This document shows positions 41,693 through 51,182 of a stretch of DNA of 64,000 bases, in pieces. Position 1 is the first letter of the stretch, and each line of letters begins with the position of its first letter. The position numbers were made by a program, and so were the translations under genes. Source of the stretch: Bacteroidetes bacterium UBA1935 (GTDB taxonomy: Bacteria > Bacteroidota > Bacteroidia > Chitinophagales > Chitinophagaceae). The stretch is from the NCBI GenBank assembly GCA_002337045.1, contig DDFF01000008.1, forward strand, positions 310,001-374,000. Direction: 5' to 3'. Below the pieces are notes generated by a model, which worked only from the letters and a program-made list of their open reading frames with translations, was not told the DNA's origin and ran no database searches.

Positions 41693-41700
41693 TACATTTG
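41693..41700 (+). promoter_or_regulatory. -7 box TACATTTG of the DUF47-PiT operon
   Basis: The box is identical to the porin -7 box and lies 22 nt before the ATG at 41723. Confidence 0.62.
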
Positions 41701-41722
41701 CGGACAATTCAATAAAACAGAT

Positions 41723-42370
41723 ATGGGTTTTGCCTCAATTATGAAGATTTTCCTGCCTAAAGACAGGGTATTCTACGGCTTGTTTGAAGAAGTGAGCAGC
41801 AACCTCACACAGATGAGCGATATTTTCAACAAAGCTGTAGCAGAGAAAGATGTGACAGCACGCAACACACTGCTGAAGAGCCTGGAAGAGTGGGAGCACA
41901 AGAACGACGAGGTTACACATAAAATATTCATTGAACTGGGCAGAAACTTCATCACGCCGTTCGACCGTGAGGATATTCACTATCTGGCTACATCACTGGA
42001 TGACATCGCAGACTATCTGTGGGGTGCATCAAAGCGTGTAATGAACTATGGTATTGACGATCTGGATGATATAACTGTAGAGTTTGCATCTATTATCGCA
42101 AAATCTATCACTGCACTGAACAAAGCTGTATATGGCCTGCGCGATATGAAAGACCTGCGCTCGCTGACAGAAGCTTGTGTGGTTATCAACAGCCTGGAAA
42201 ACGAAGGTGACGATACATTGGATAAAGGTATGATGCAACTGTTCTCTTCTGGCATCAACCCGGTAGAAATTATTAAGAAAAAAGACCTGTACCAGATGCT
42301 GGAAATCGTAACTGACAAGTGTGAAGACGCAGCTAACGTGATTGAGTCAATCATTATCAAATACGTTTAA
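41723..42370 (+). CDS. DUF47 (PhoU-like) phosphate transport regulator
   Basis: This 215-residue all-helical protein belongs to the DUF47/YkaA family, distant relatives of PhoU that accompany PiT transporters. Visible family motifs include FITPFDREDIHYLATSLDDIADY (about residues 74-96) and VINSLENEGDDTLDKGM (about 151-167). These carry the acidic D/E-x-x-E/D metal-binding positions. It lies 26 nt upstream of the PiT gene and presumably modulates it. Confidence 0.92.
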   Translation: MGFASIMKIFLPKDRVFYGLFEEVSSNLTQMSDIFNKAVAEKDVTARNTLLKSLEEWEHKNDEVTHKIFIELGRNFITPFDREDIHYLATSLDDIADYLWGASKRVMNYGIDDLDDITVEFASIIAKSITALNKAVYGLRDMKDLRSLTEACVVINSLENEGDDTLDKGMMQLFSSGINPVEIIKKKDLYQMLEIVTDKCEDAANVIESIIIKYV

Positions 42371-42396
42371 TCCTCCATCGGTACAAAACAGACAGT

Positions 42397-44073
42397 ATGT
42401 TTACTTTCTTAGTAGTAATTATAGTACTGGCCCTGGTGTTCGACTACATCAACGGCTTTCACGATGCGGCAAACTCTATTGCCACTATCGTGTCTACAAA
42501 AGTACTAACGCCGTTTCAGGCGGTAATATGGGCTGCGGCGTTCAACTTCGCAGCTTACTTTATCTTTCAGGACCATGCTGTAGCCAATACAATAGGTAAA
42601 ACAGTATACCCTGAGTTTATTACCCTTCCTGTAATATTTGCAGGCCTTATTGCCGCTATTGCATGGAACCTGCTTACATGGTGGTACGGTATTCCGTCAT
42701 CATCATCACACACACTGATAGGTGGCTTTGCGGGTGCAGCAGTTATGCACGCGTATATGACCAAAGGCTTTGTTGCATTCAGTTCTATCATCGAGATAGA
42801 AAAAATCTCTAAAACAGTTCTATTCATCTTCCTGGCACCGCTTATAGGTATGGTGATATCCATGTTCATTACATTGGTTACCATCATGCGCAATGTATGG
42901 CTAAGGATAGGTATCATCATTCTTTCTACAGTGTTCACATGGGTGCTTTTCAACAACTTTGAACAAGGTAAAATCAAAGAAAACGTTGCCAAGCTCTATA
43001 AAGTAGACAAGTACGAGAAAGAACTGAAGAAACACCCTGAAGATGAAAAGACCAAAGAGAAACTGGAAAAAGCAAAGGGTGAAGTGAAAGAAGTAATGGC
43101 TGTTGCTAAATACTACGATGCACTGGGCGCAGGCAAAGTAGCAGATAGTGTTGCAACACTTGGCCTTACAAAATCTGTAGGTTACAACAAGGCAAAAGAC
43201 GAGGTTAAAAAAATCTACGGACTAGACAGTATTAAAGCTGTAGCAGGTGTAGACCCTTCTGTAAAACCACTGGCAGACAGTCTGAATGAAGTAGTAGAAA
43301 GTGTTAAGGGCCTTGCAAAAATGTATGGTTCTGTACCAAACGAACACCTTGCAGACAGCATTGCTACCGTACTGGCTATGACAGACGTGCAACGCGAAAA
43401 ACTGACCAAAGGCATAGATAAGATAGATGTACGCAAAGAAGTAGTGAAGACACTGGAAAAAGGTGACAACTCACTGTTGATGTACGGTATAATGGGTGTG
43501 GTGACAATCTTCATTCTCAGCTATATCTATATAGATCTGCTGCGCGATCCTAGCGCCAGCCGTAAGGCAAACATGTTCAAACGCCTGCAGTTGTTGTCAT
43601 CGGCAGCATTCAGCCTTGGCCATGGTGGTAACGATGCGCAAAAGGTAATGGGTATCATCTCTGCAGCCTTCGTAGCATACAATACACAGAAATACCCGGA
43701 CATCAGCTCTGCGCTGAAAGACCTGGGTTGGGTACCACTTGCATGTTACACTGCTATAGCAGCAGGTACACTAAGTGGTGGCTGGAAGATTGTAAAAACA
43801 ATGGGTTCACGCATTACCAAAGTAACACCGCTGGAAGGTGTGAGTGCGGAAACGGCAGGTGCACTTACCTTGTTTATGACAGAACAAATGGGTATTCCGG
43901 TATCTACTACGCACACAATTACAGGTTCTATTATTGGTGTGGGTGCTACAAAACGCCTGTCGGCAGTACGCTGGGGTGTTACTGTAAACCTGCTGTGGGC
44001 ATGGGTATTAACCATTCCTGTCAGTGCGGTGATAGCCGGTATCGTATATGCAATCACATCATTGTTTGTATAA
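42397..44073 (+). CDS. PiT-family inorganic phosphate transporter with large central insert
   Basis: PiT proteins import metal-phosphate using the proton or sodium gradient. The 558-residue protein has both PiT signatures: DYINGFHDAANSIATIVST (about residues 17-35) and SLGHGGNDAQKVMGI (about 406-420). It also has PSSSSHTLIGGFAG and PVSTTHTITGSIIG. Between the membrane halves lies a soluble, highly charged segment of about 170 residues (about 187-357) with recurring ADS triplets. E. coli PitA also has a central loop, but this one looks larger. It is co-transcribed with DUF47. Confidence 0.94.
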   Translation: MFTFLVVIIVLALVFDYINGFHDAANSIATIVSTKVLTPFQAVIWAAAFNFAAYFIFQDHAVANTIGKTVYPEFITLPVIFAGLIAAIAWNLLTWWYGIPSSSSHTLIGGFAGAAVMHAYMTKGFVAFSSIIEIEKISKTVLFIFLAPLIGMVISMFITLVTIMRNVWLRIGIIILSTVFTWVLFNNFEQGKIKENVAKLYKVDKYEKELKKHPEDEKTKEKLEKAKGEVKEVMAVAKYYDALGAGKVADSVATLGLTKSVGYNKAKDEVKKIYGLDSIKAVAGVDPSVKPLADSLNEVVESVKGLAKMYGSVPNEHLADSIATVLAMTDVQREKLTKGIDKIDVRKEVVKTLEKGDNSLLMYGIMGVVTIFILSYIYIDLLRDPSASRKANMFKRLQLLSSAAFSLGHGGNDAQKVMGIISAAFVAYNTQKYPDISSALKDLGWVPLACYTAIAAGTLSGGWKIVKTMGSRITKVTPLEGVSAETAGALTLFMTEQMGIPVSTTHTITGSIIGVGATKRLSAVRWGVTVNLLWAWVLTIPVSAVIAGIVYAITSLFV

Positions 44074-44100
44074 TATATTACATTAACGAGAATTTAATTG

Positions 44101-44128
44101 AAAAAGGCGCTCAAGTGAGCGCCTTTTT
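44101..44128 (+). terminator. Intrinsic terminator after the PiT gene
   Basis: AAAAAGGCGCTC and GAGCGCCTTTTT pair perfectly around a 4-nt loop. Confidence 0.9.
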
Positions 44129-44132
44129 CCGT

Positions 44133-44140
44133 TACTTTTG
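44133..44140 (+). promoter_or_regulatory. -7 box TACTTTTG of the SNF2 gene
   Basis: This matches TAnnTTTG directly after the PiT terminator, 59 nt before the ATG at 44200. Confidence 0.5.
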
Positions 44141-44199
44141 CAGATTGCCTTTTTCGGATTGGAAAAATCGCAGATCGCTGAACACAGAGATACAATAGA

Positions 44200-47100
44200 A
44201 TGTCATTACCTGCACTGCTAAAGCACGTTTACAACCATGGGACAGAAGAAGTTATCCGCCGTGGTAAAAAAATATTCTACACTGCCGGTGTGCAGATGTT
44301 AGATGTTGATCATCTGCTGGAGCAGGTGCGCTTTCGTGTGCGCAATGATGTGTACCAAAACTATTATACGGTTACCATCAACAAATACCTGGATCATAAG
44401 AATCTTGCGGTGCGCTGCCAGTGCCCTTATAACATGGGCGATATATGCAGACACGAAGTAGCGGCATTGTTTCAGCTCAATGATATTCTGCAAAGTGGTT
44501 TCTTCGAAAACGCTGATATCACTTACGACCAGAAGCACTCTGTAGTGCGTATGCGCCAGGTGAGCCTGCAAATGCTGCGTGTATTTGCATCGGCAGAGAT
44601 AATAGAAAAGGCAACCATCTGGGCAAACAATAAGAAAGTAATATACACAGGCAACAAGACCGACCGTGTGGAAGGCGAAGTGCCTGATGGCGACCATACT
44701 TACAAAGTAGTACTGAAGCAAAACGACGAGCGCTACTTCGATACATCGTGCGGATGTAATGAAAAGAAATATCCGCTCTGTGTACACAAAGCCGCTATGT
44801 TCATTCAGATACTGAACGAACAAGGTTCACAATACTTCCAGACGGTACGAGATTGGGATGAGCAGAAGAACAAACTGCTTGCACTGTATGGTTTTAGCTT
44901 GAAGGACGACCTGACGGGTAAGTTTGAATTCATCTACCAGAATGGTAAACCCTTCCTGCGTGTGCTCGATACTACTATCAAGAAAGTATCAACACAGCCT
45001 ACATATCATGCGGCATCTTCTTCAAACGTTGTAGTGAAGAAAGAGGTAGAGCCCGTAAAAGAAGTGCAGGTAGAAGACCCTAAGCGACTGGGTATAGTGC
45101 TGGATGCAAAAGTGAGCTGGTACCCGTTTGTAAACGTAACACTGGTAGCAGGCGAAACAGATGAAGAAGCAACGAAGTTTTTGAGTGGCCTGCAGCAACT
45201 GGATTTGCAACAGTATGTAAACCCAATGGCATTTCGCGAAGACGAGCGCGAACTGATACCTGTGGTACGCAAGTTTTCTCCTGAAGAGATACTACGCTAT
45301 CTGAAAAAGAATTTGCCGTTCGGCGATTTTCTGGACGACTACACAACCGTACTGAAAGAAACACCTGCTGAAGATGTAACAGAGCAGGTGTGGGAATACC
45401 TGTTGCCAAAGTACCAGAAATTGCTGGAGCGTTACAAAGACCACACGCTCAGCTTCATCAAAAGCAATACAAAAACGCTCAGCTCCAAAACATTGGAAGC
45501 AGTAGCTTTCTCTCCGTACAAAGCACAACCGCAACTAAGCGCGGTGAAGCTGGAGAAAGGCAGCTATCGTGTAGAGCTATCGTGGATAATAGAAGATAAA
45601 TATGTACCGTTCAAAGATGCACAGGTATTGAATGCCGGGCTCATCATGCACGATTACAATATATATGCCGTAGCAACCGTGCAGCTGGCAAGGCTGGTAG
45701 AACAGTTCTTGCCCGATGGCACCATGAAAGTATCTGCCAAAGAATGGCCAACATTCCTGACAGATAAACTAATGCAGTGGAGCCAGCTGATGCATGTAAA
45801 CTTTGGCGATGATATAGTAGAGCATGTAGACACGGTGAAACCGCAATACAGGCTATACCTTACCGAAAAAGAACAGATGCTGGTATTGCAGCCTGCATTT
45901 GCTTACAACGGTGTAGAAATAAAATGGGGTTTCTTTGGCGATGTGATAGAGCCACTGAATGGTGTGGTGAAAGTAGTGAAGCGCAGCGAGCCTGAAGAGC
46001 AGGAGTATGTAAACATGCTGCGCACATTGCACAGCGATATGCAGCACAATGTAAAAGAACACTTCTTCTACATACCTGCAACATCTGTATTGGCCAATAA
46101 CTGGTTCTTCCGTTTTGCAGATGTGATGAAGGAATGGAATGTAGAGCTGTTTGGCTTCGACAACCTGAAGAACCTGCGCATCAGCACCTACAAGCCCGAT
46201 ACACGCATACAGGTAAGCAGTGGCATAGATTGGTTTGATGCTACAGTAGAAGTAGTGTTCGGCGACCAGTCGGTATCGTTGGTTGAGGTGAAGCGTGCGC
46301 TTGCACAAAAACAAAACTTTGTACGCCTGGGCGATGGCAGCATTGGTTTGCTGCCCGAAGAATGGCTGAAGAAATATGCCCTGCTCATAAAAATGGGCGA
46401 TACCAAGGGCAATACCGTACGCCTGAAGAAATTCCACTTCAGTGTGCTGGATGAACTGCTGGCAGATGTAGATGAAGAACAACTGCAACAGGAGCTGGAA
46501 GACAAGAAAGAAAGGCTGACTAATATTATAGACAACGACTACAGCAGCGTTAGCGCTCCCGAAGATTTGAGGGCTACACTGCGTCCATACCAGTTGGCGG
46601 GTTTCCAGTGGTTGCTGTTTCTGAAAGAAGCAGGCTGGGGTGGTATACTGGCCGATGATATGGGTCTTGGTAAAACAGTACAAACACTTACCTACTTCCT
46701 GCACAACAAGAAGGAAAAGCCTGATGCGAAGTTTATGGTGGTATGCCCTACCACACTGATGTATAACTGGGAGAACGAGATAAAGAAATTTACACCGTCG
46801 CTCACACACTTTATACACCACGGGCCTAAGCGTATGGCATCTGTCAAGGCTTTTGAACCATACGATATCATCATTACCACATATGGTACCATGCGCAGCG
46901 ATATCAAAATCCTGAAAGACATGGAGTTTGACTACATCGTACTGGATGAAAGCCAGAGTATTAAAAATCCGCAATCGCAGGTAGCGAAGGCATCGCTGTT
47001 GCTGAATGCAAAACATAAACTTGCGTTGAGCGGTACGCCGGTACAAAACAATACCTTCGACCTGTTTGCGCAGATGAATTTCCTGAACCCGGGCATGCTG

Positions 47101-47967
47101 GGTAGCAGAGAATTCTTTATGAATGAATTTGCAACACCGATAGATAAGTTTCAGGAAGATGAAGTGAAACAGCAATTGCGCAAGCTCACCTATCCTTTCC
47201 TGCTGCGCCGTACCAAAGAACAGGTAGCAAAAGACCTGCCTGAAAAAACAGAGATGATTCTGTACTGCGAAATGGGTGCAGAGCAACGTAAGATTTACGA
47301 TGCGTATCGCAATACCTACCGCGAGCAGATAATGGGCATGATAGAAGAGCGTGGTGTAGAGCGTAGTACTATGCACATATTGCAGGGCCTTACACGCCTG
47401 CGCCAGATATGCGACTCGCCTGCCATCCTCAACGAAGCAGAACGCTACCATAACTACAGTGTGAAGCTGGATGAACTGACGCGTGAAATAGATGAGAACG
47501 TGGGTAAGCACAAAGCGCTTATCTTCTCACAATTCCTGGGTATGCTGGCGTTGATACGCAAAGAGCTGGAAGCAAAAGGAATACCGTATGTATACTTTGA
47601 TGGTAGTACCAGTGCAACGGCGCGTGAGGAAGCCATTAGCGAATTCCAGAACAATCCTGATTGTAAAGTATTCCTGATATCGCTGAAAGCGGGTGGTATA
47701 GGCTTGAACCTTACTGCGGCCGACTATGTGTACATTGTAGACCCGTGGTGGAACCCTGCGGTAGAACAACAAGCCATAGACCGTACGCACCGTATCGGGC
47801 AAACAAAGAACATCTTTGCCTACCGTCTGATATGTAAAGACACGATAGAAGAAAAAATGCTGATACTGCAGGAACGTAAACGTGCATTAGCAACCGAATT
47901 GGTATCGGACGATAATGCCTTCCTAAAACGACTGACGAAGGAAGATATTGCTTACCTGCTGAGCTAA
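44200..47967 (+). CDS. SNF2-family ATPase with two SWIM zinc fingers
   Basis: This 1255-residue Swi2/Snf2 protein carries the ATPase motifs near its C-terminus: LADDMGLGKT (Walker A), YIVLDESQSIKNP (motif II, DESQ), LSGTPVQNN, then SLKAGGIGLNLTAADYVY and DRTHRIGQTK (motifs V and VI). The N-terminal region has two SWIM-type fingers of identical spacing (CxC-x7-CxH at about 73-85 and 184-196). A long middle region of unknown fold follows. Bacterial SWIM/SNF2 proteins probably remodel or translocate on DNA or RNAP complexes; the target is unknown. It is transcribed alone. Confidence 0.93.
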   Translation: MSLPALLKHVYNHGTEEVIRRGKKIFYTAGVQMLDVDHLLEQVRFRVRNDVYQNYYTVTINKYLDHKNLAVRCQCPYNMGDICRHEVAALFQLNDILQSGFFENADITYDQKHSVVRMRQVSLQMLRVFASAEIIEKATIWANNKKVIYTGNKTDRVEGEVPDGDHTYKVVLKQNDERYFDTSCGCNEKKYPLCVHKAAMFIQILNEQGSQYFQTVRDWDEQKNKLLALYGFSLKDDLTGKFEFIYQNGKPFLRVLDTTIKKVSTQPTYHAASSSNVVVKKEVEPVKEVQVEDPKRLGIVLDAKVSWYPFVNVTLVAGETDEEATKFLSGLQQLDLQQYVNPMAFREDERELIPVVRKFSPEEILRYLKKNLPFGDFLDDYTTVLKETPAEDVTEQVWEYLLPKYQKLLERYKDHTLSFIKSNTKTLSSKTLEAVAFSPYKAQPQLSAVKLEKGSYRVELSWIIEDKYVPFKDAQVLNAGLIMHDYNIYAVATVQLARLVEQFLPDGTMKVSAKEWPTFLTDKLMQWSQLMHVNFGDDIVEHVDTVKPQYRLYLTEKEQMLVLQPAFAYNGVEIKWGFFGDVIEPLNGVVKVVKRSEPEEQEYVNMLRTLHSDMQHNVKEHFFYIPATSVLANNWFFRFADVMKEWNVELFGFDNLKNLRISTYKPDTRIQVSSGIDWFDATVEVVFGDQSVSLVEVKRALAQKQNFVRLGDGSIGLLPEEWLKKYALLIKMGDTKGNTVRLKKFHFSVLDELLADVDEEQLQQELEDKKERLTNIIDNDYSSVSAPEDLRATLRPYQLAGFQWLLFLKEAGWGGILADDMGLGKTVQTLTYFLHNKKEKPDAKFMVVCPTTLMYNWENEIKKFTPSLTHFIHHGPKRMASVKAFEPYDIIITTYGTMRSDIKILKDMEFDYIVLDESQSIKNPQSQVAKASLLLNAKHKLALSGTPVQNNTFDLFAQMNFLNPGMLGSREFFMNEFATPIDKFQEDEVKQQLRKLTYPFLLRRTKEQVAKDLPEKTEMILYCEMGAEQRKIYDAYRNTYREQIMGMIEERGVERSTMHILQGLTRLRQICDSPAILNEAERYHNYSVKLDELTREIDENVGKHKALIFSQFLGMLALIRKELEAKGIPYVYFDGSTSATAREEAISEFQNNPDCKVFLISLKAGGIGLNLTAADYVYIVDPWWNPAVEQQAIDRTHRIGQTKNIFAYRLICKDTIEEKMLILQERKRALATELVSDDNAFLKRLTKEDIAYLLS

Positions 47968-47980
47968 TATAATTGCAATA

Positions 47981-48009
47981 AAAAAAGACGCTGTGTTAGC
48001 GTCCTTTTT
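47981..48009 (+). terminator. Intrinsic terminator between SNF2 and SurA-like genes
   Basis: GACGCT and AGCGTC pair around a short loop, with A-runs before and T-runs after, so it could work in both directions. Confidence 0.82.
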
Positions 48010-48027
48010 CTTTTATGTTGTTATCGT

Positions 48028-49407
48028 TTATTTCTTGTTGCTGTTTATATATGTTTTCAACTTATCGCAAGTCATGTATTCAGGTTCTATCTTCACATAG
48101 TAGGTAGGCGATTTTTCTGCCACCCAGTCTTGCAGTTTTTTCGATTTCTTTTGCTGCAGTGCTATCTCCTGTATGCGTGCATAGTCATCTACCAGATTTG
48201 CTTTGTGTGGCTTGGTAATATTTTTCATATACACAATGCGGCAAGAGCGGTCGCCACGGCCATTGTCAAATACCTGTGGTTGAGAGTAGCTGCCCACTTT
48301 CATAGTGTCTACCATCAGTGCTATTGATGCATCCAGCTTTTCAACTTCCATTAGTGATGAGTTGGTTTGCTGGTCTAGTATCATACCGCCTGTACGGTTG
48401 CTCATTTCGTCTTGAGAGTATTTGCCTACCGCTTCCTGAAATGATATTTTGCCTGCTACCAGTTCGTTGCGGATAGAATCCAGTTTTACGAAAGCAGCTT
48501 TGAAGTCTGCTGATGTATGTTCGGGTTTGATGAGGATGTGCCTTACATCTGCCTCATCGCCACGGCGTTTTATCATTTGTATGATGTGGTAGCCGAATTG
48601 TGTCTTTACAATAGGAGATACCTCACCGTTTTGCAGCTTGAATGTTGCAGCCACAAACTCTGCAGCCCAGCCACCACCTTTGCGGCTGATGCCATCGTAG
48701 CGGCCACCGTTGTTGCGGCTACCCGGGTCATCGCTATAGATGCCCGCCATAGTTTCAAAATCTTTCTTGTCTACCACTATCTCTTTACGGATGCCTTCCA
48801 GTTTGGTGCGCGCATACAAATCAAGCTCGGGGTTGGTTGGCGGGTTGATGACAATCTGCCCCATCTCTACCATGGCAGGGAAGAAAGGCAAGCTGTCTAC
48901 AGGGATGGTATTAAAGAAAGCACGAACCTCTGCCGGTGTAATCTTTACACCCTGCAATATCTGCCCCTGCACTTTCTCTGCCATCATATTTTCGCGGGTC
49001 ATATCGCGGTAGTCTTCTTTCAGTTGAAAGATGGTTTTGCCCGATACTTCTTCCAGTTTTTCTTTGCTGCCAAACATGCTTACAAAGTAGCGCACCCTGT
49101 TATCCAGCGCACTCTCTACCTCTTCTTCACTTACCACAAGGCTATCGCGTTCTGCCTGCTCTACCAGCATCTTTTGCAGTATCATCTGCTCCATGATGTC
49201 GCACTTCAGTGCGGTTTCGTCTGCTGTAGGGTCGCTTTGTTTGGTATTGGCTACCTGTACATCTACTTCAGACTGCAGGATGATACGGTTTTTACCCACT
49301 ACGGCAGCAATCTTATCCAGCAATTGCGCATTTGCAGCATTGCCCGCAAGCAGTGCAGCAACGGCAAGGCCGAACTTTAAGACAGTGCCATATTTATTAT
49401 ACTTCAT
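48028..49407 (-). CDS. SurA-like periplasmic peptidyl-prolyl isomerase
   Basis: This 459-residue exported protein has a signal peptide ending AANAQ (about residue 28). A SurA N-terminal chaperone domain follows (LDKIAAVVGKNRIILQSEVD, then EQMILQKMLVEQAE). Two parvulin-like domains come next, with YSDDPGSRNNGGRY and VRHILIKPEH as typical strands. SurA assists outer-membrane protein folding. It lies downstream of a TPR protein gene on the same strand, with its own -7 box in between. Confidence 0.9.
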   Translation of the reverse strand: MKYNKYGTVLKFGLAVAALLAGNAANAQLLDKIAAVVGKNRIILQSEVDVQVANTKQSDPTADETALKCDIMEQMILQKMLVEQAERDSLVVSEEEVESALDNRVRYFVSMFGSKEKLEEVSGKTIFQLKEDYRDMTRENMMAEKVQGQILQGVKITPAEVRAFFNTIPVDSLPFFPAMVEMGQIVINPPTNPELDLYARTKLEGIRKEIVVDKKDFETMAGIYSDDPGSRNNGGRYDGISRKGGGWAAEFVAATFKLQNGEVSPIVKTQFGYHIIQMIKRRGDEADVRHILIKPEHTSADFKAAFVKLDSIRNELVAGKISFQEAVGKYSQDEMSNRTGGMILDQQTNSSLMEVEKLDASIALMVDTMKVGSYSQPQVFDNGRGDRSCRIVYMKNITKPHKANLVDDYARIQEIALQQKKSKKLQDWVAEKSPTYYVKIEPEYMTCDKLKTYINSNKK

Positions 49408-49427
49408 ATTTATGCTAAAATCGTGTT

Positions 49428-49435
49428 CAAATGTA
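49428..49435 (-). promoter_or_regulatory. -7 box TACATTTG of the SurA-like gene
   Basis: The minus strand reads TACATTTG 20 nt before the ATG at 49407, inside the 84-bp gap after the TPR gene. Confidence 0.52.
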
Positions 49436-49491
49436 TAAAGGCAAACGTTAAGGTTTTGATATAAACAGCTTATCCTTCACCTCTTATGCCT

Positions 49492-50607
49492 TTATTTCCT
49501 TTTCTTCTTTTTACCTTCTTCCTCGTTATCTGTTTGTATGAAAATGCCTTTAACGGCTTTTGCATTGTAATAGTCGGCCGCTATAGGTCGGTACGGATGC
49601 TCTTTCAGCCACTGTGTTATCTTTTCCATAGCCTCCGGGTGAAACTTTGTCCATGCATCAAACTGCTGCGGGTTGTCGATATTGCCGAATACCCACTGGT
49701 TGTACATATCGAAATAGCCATCGCGCAGCATATCATCCAATCTGCTGAACATGCTGAAAGGGTAGCGCTGTGCATAGCCTTTTACCCATTCCATCATAAA
49801 GCGTGTACGCAGCATTATCAGGTTTTCTGCGTTGATGCCATCGCTCACCACAGGCGATAGTTTTAGGTAGGTATTATATACCGCATCTTCAAAGCCCTGT
49901 ATATTGCTGGCCGCAGCAGTGCCTTTGTATTTAGGCAATTCCTTATTAGCCATATTGGCAAACAGGCGCATGTAGGCCCCCAATAGCATGTCTTTAGTTT
50001 CTGTAGCCCGTGGGGTATATTGTTCTATGTTCAGGAATATCTCTGCATAGATAACGGCCCATACAGGCTTTGTTGTGCCCATATACATTCTGGCAGCATC
50101 GTAGTAGTTTACGTGGTAGGCAGGCTCTTGCTCTATGCCCGTCAGCAAGGTAGCAAGGGCAGCTTCGTTATCATTTTCCTGCTCCTGTATTTTAGACAGC
50201 TGATTGTACAGCATACCCGAATGCTGATAGCGTTTCAGCGCATCTTGCAGTAATGTCTTTGCTTTCTTTGTTTCTTTTTTAGATGCCAGGCATCCGGCAG
50301 CAATGCTATAAACCTGTTCATCAGCCTCACCGCTTTTCAGTATAGGCTCAAGCGTAGCCTGTGCACCATCAATATCAGAAGAAAGGTATTGTGCATGCGC
50401 AAGGTCGCGATACAGCACCATTTTTTCTGGTGCCAACTGTATAGCCTGCTTGTAGGTAATAATGGCTTGCTTCAGGTCGCCCTGCATCATTTGGGCGCGG
50501 GCATTATTATACATCTGCTCTACCTCGGGCGATGGCCAGCTGTCCTGAGCCGATGCAACGAGGGGTAGCGCGCATATAGATAATATAGTTATGAGGTGTT
50601 TCAGCAT
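49492..50607 (-). CDS. Exported TPR protein
   Basis: This 371-residue protein has a signal peptide (MLKHLITILSICALPLVASA) and at least three TPR-like units in its first half: EVEQMYNNARAQMMQGDLKQ, APEKMVLYRDLAHAQYLSSD and YSIAAGCLASKKETKKAK. The second half is helical, and the end is Lys-rich. It is probably periplasmic and acts through protein-protein contacts; no specific role is visible. The SurA-like gene follows 84 nt downstream. Confidence 0.82.
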   Translation of the reverse strand: MLKHLITILSICALPLVASAQDSWPSPEVEQMYNNARAQMMQGDLKQAIITYKQAIQLAPEKMVLYRDLAHAQYLSSDIDGAQATLEPILKSGEADEQVYSIAAGCLASKKETKKAKTLLQDALKRYQHSGMLYNQLSKIQEQENDNEAALATLLTGIEQEPAYHVNYYDAARMYMGTTKPVWAVIYAEIFLNIEQYTPRATETKDMLLGAYMRLFANMANKELPKYKGTAAASNIQGFEDAVYNTYLKLSPVVSDGINAENLIMLRTRFMMEWVKGYAQRYPFSMFSRLDDMLRDGYFDMYNQWVFGNIDNPQQFDAWTKFHPEAMEKITQWLKEHPYRPIAADYYNAKAVKGIFIQTDNEEEGKKKKRK

Positions 50608-50621
50608 GTGTAAAATCTGCG

Positions 50622-50629
50622 CAAAAGTA
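50622..50629 (-). promoter_or_regulatory. -7 box TACTTTTG of the TPR gene
   Basis: The minus strand reads TACTTTTG 14 nt before the ATG at 50607. Confidence 0.55.
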
Positions 50630-50750
50630 CTCTGAAAAAAGGGTTGAAGTAATAAAAAATAATATTGAATATGTATTAATTATGGGTGTTTAACATTTTA
50701 TTATTGAAACAATTCCCTGATTGCCATGATTTTGACGTTTATTTGTAACA

Positions 50751-51065
50751 GTGAAAAGGTTTCTCGCATACTTTTTTTTAATAATATTCAGTTTTCAGGT
50801 GCTTCCCGTTAAGCAGCTGGGCAGGATATTATATAAGGGAATGATGACCGAGGAAATACATGAAACACACGAAGCAGAAGATTGTCCGGATGATCCTGCC
50901 CTGAAGCTGGGTTCAGACCCGCTGAAGGAGTTTTATACCGTAGTACCTACATCAGAGGTGTATATTCATTATACAGACGAGGCTGTCAATGTAGCCATAC
51001 ATTTAGCCGATCAGGTACCGATATCGCACGTTACAGATATATTCACCCCGCCTCCCAACTGTTAA
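50751..51065 (+). CDS. Small exported or membrane-anchored protein, unrecognised
   Basis: This 104-residue protein begins at a GTG (50751) with a signal or anchor sequence (KRFLAYFFLIIFSFQVLPVK). A short acidic, His-containing mature part follows (HETHEAEDCPDD, then VYIHYTDEAV). It ends PPPNC. I recognise no family. It lies 117 nt upstream of a SulP transporter and then a carbonic anhydrase on the same strand, so a link to anion or bicarbonate transport is possible. His/Asp/Glu/Cys residues could bind a metal. Confidence 0.6.
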   Translation: MKRFLAYFFLIIFSFQVLPVKQLGRILYKGMMTEEIHETHEAEDCPDDPALKLGSDPLKEFYTVVPTSEVYIHYTDEAVNVAIHLADQVPISHVTDIFTPPPNC

Positions 51066-51182
51066 TTCATTATTGCGGCATCATGTGCCGACGCATAGCT
51101 ACATAAGACACTATGGTGTCTGTGGCAGTATGTACCTGTTAGGTATTGCATCCATTTATAATGAATTTCTCCCCAAAAAAGA

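Noticed and set aside
45853..47511. A 552-codon antisense open frame inside the SNF2 gene
   Set aside because: Its composition (Cys/His/Tyr/Gln-rich) is that of a mirrored coding strand, with no recognisable domain.
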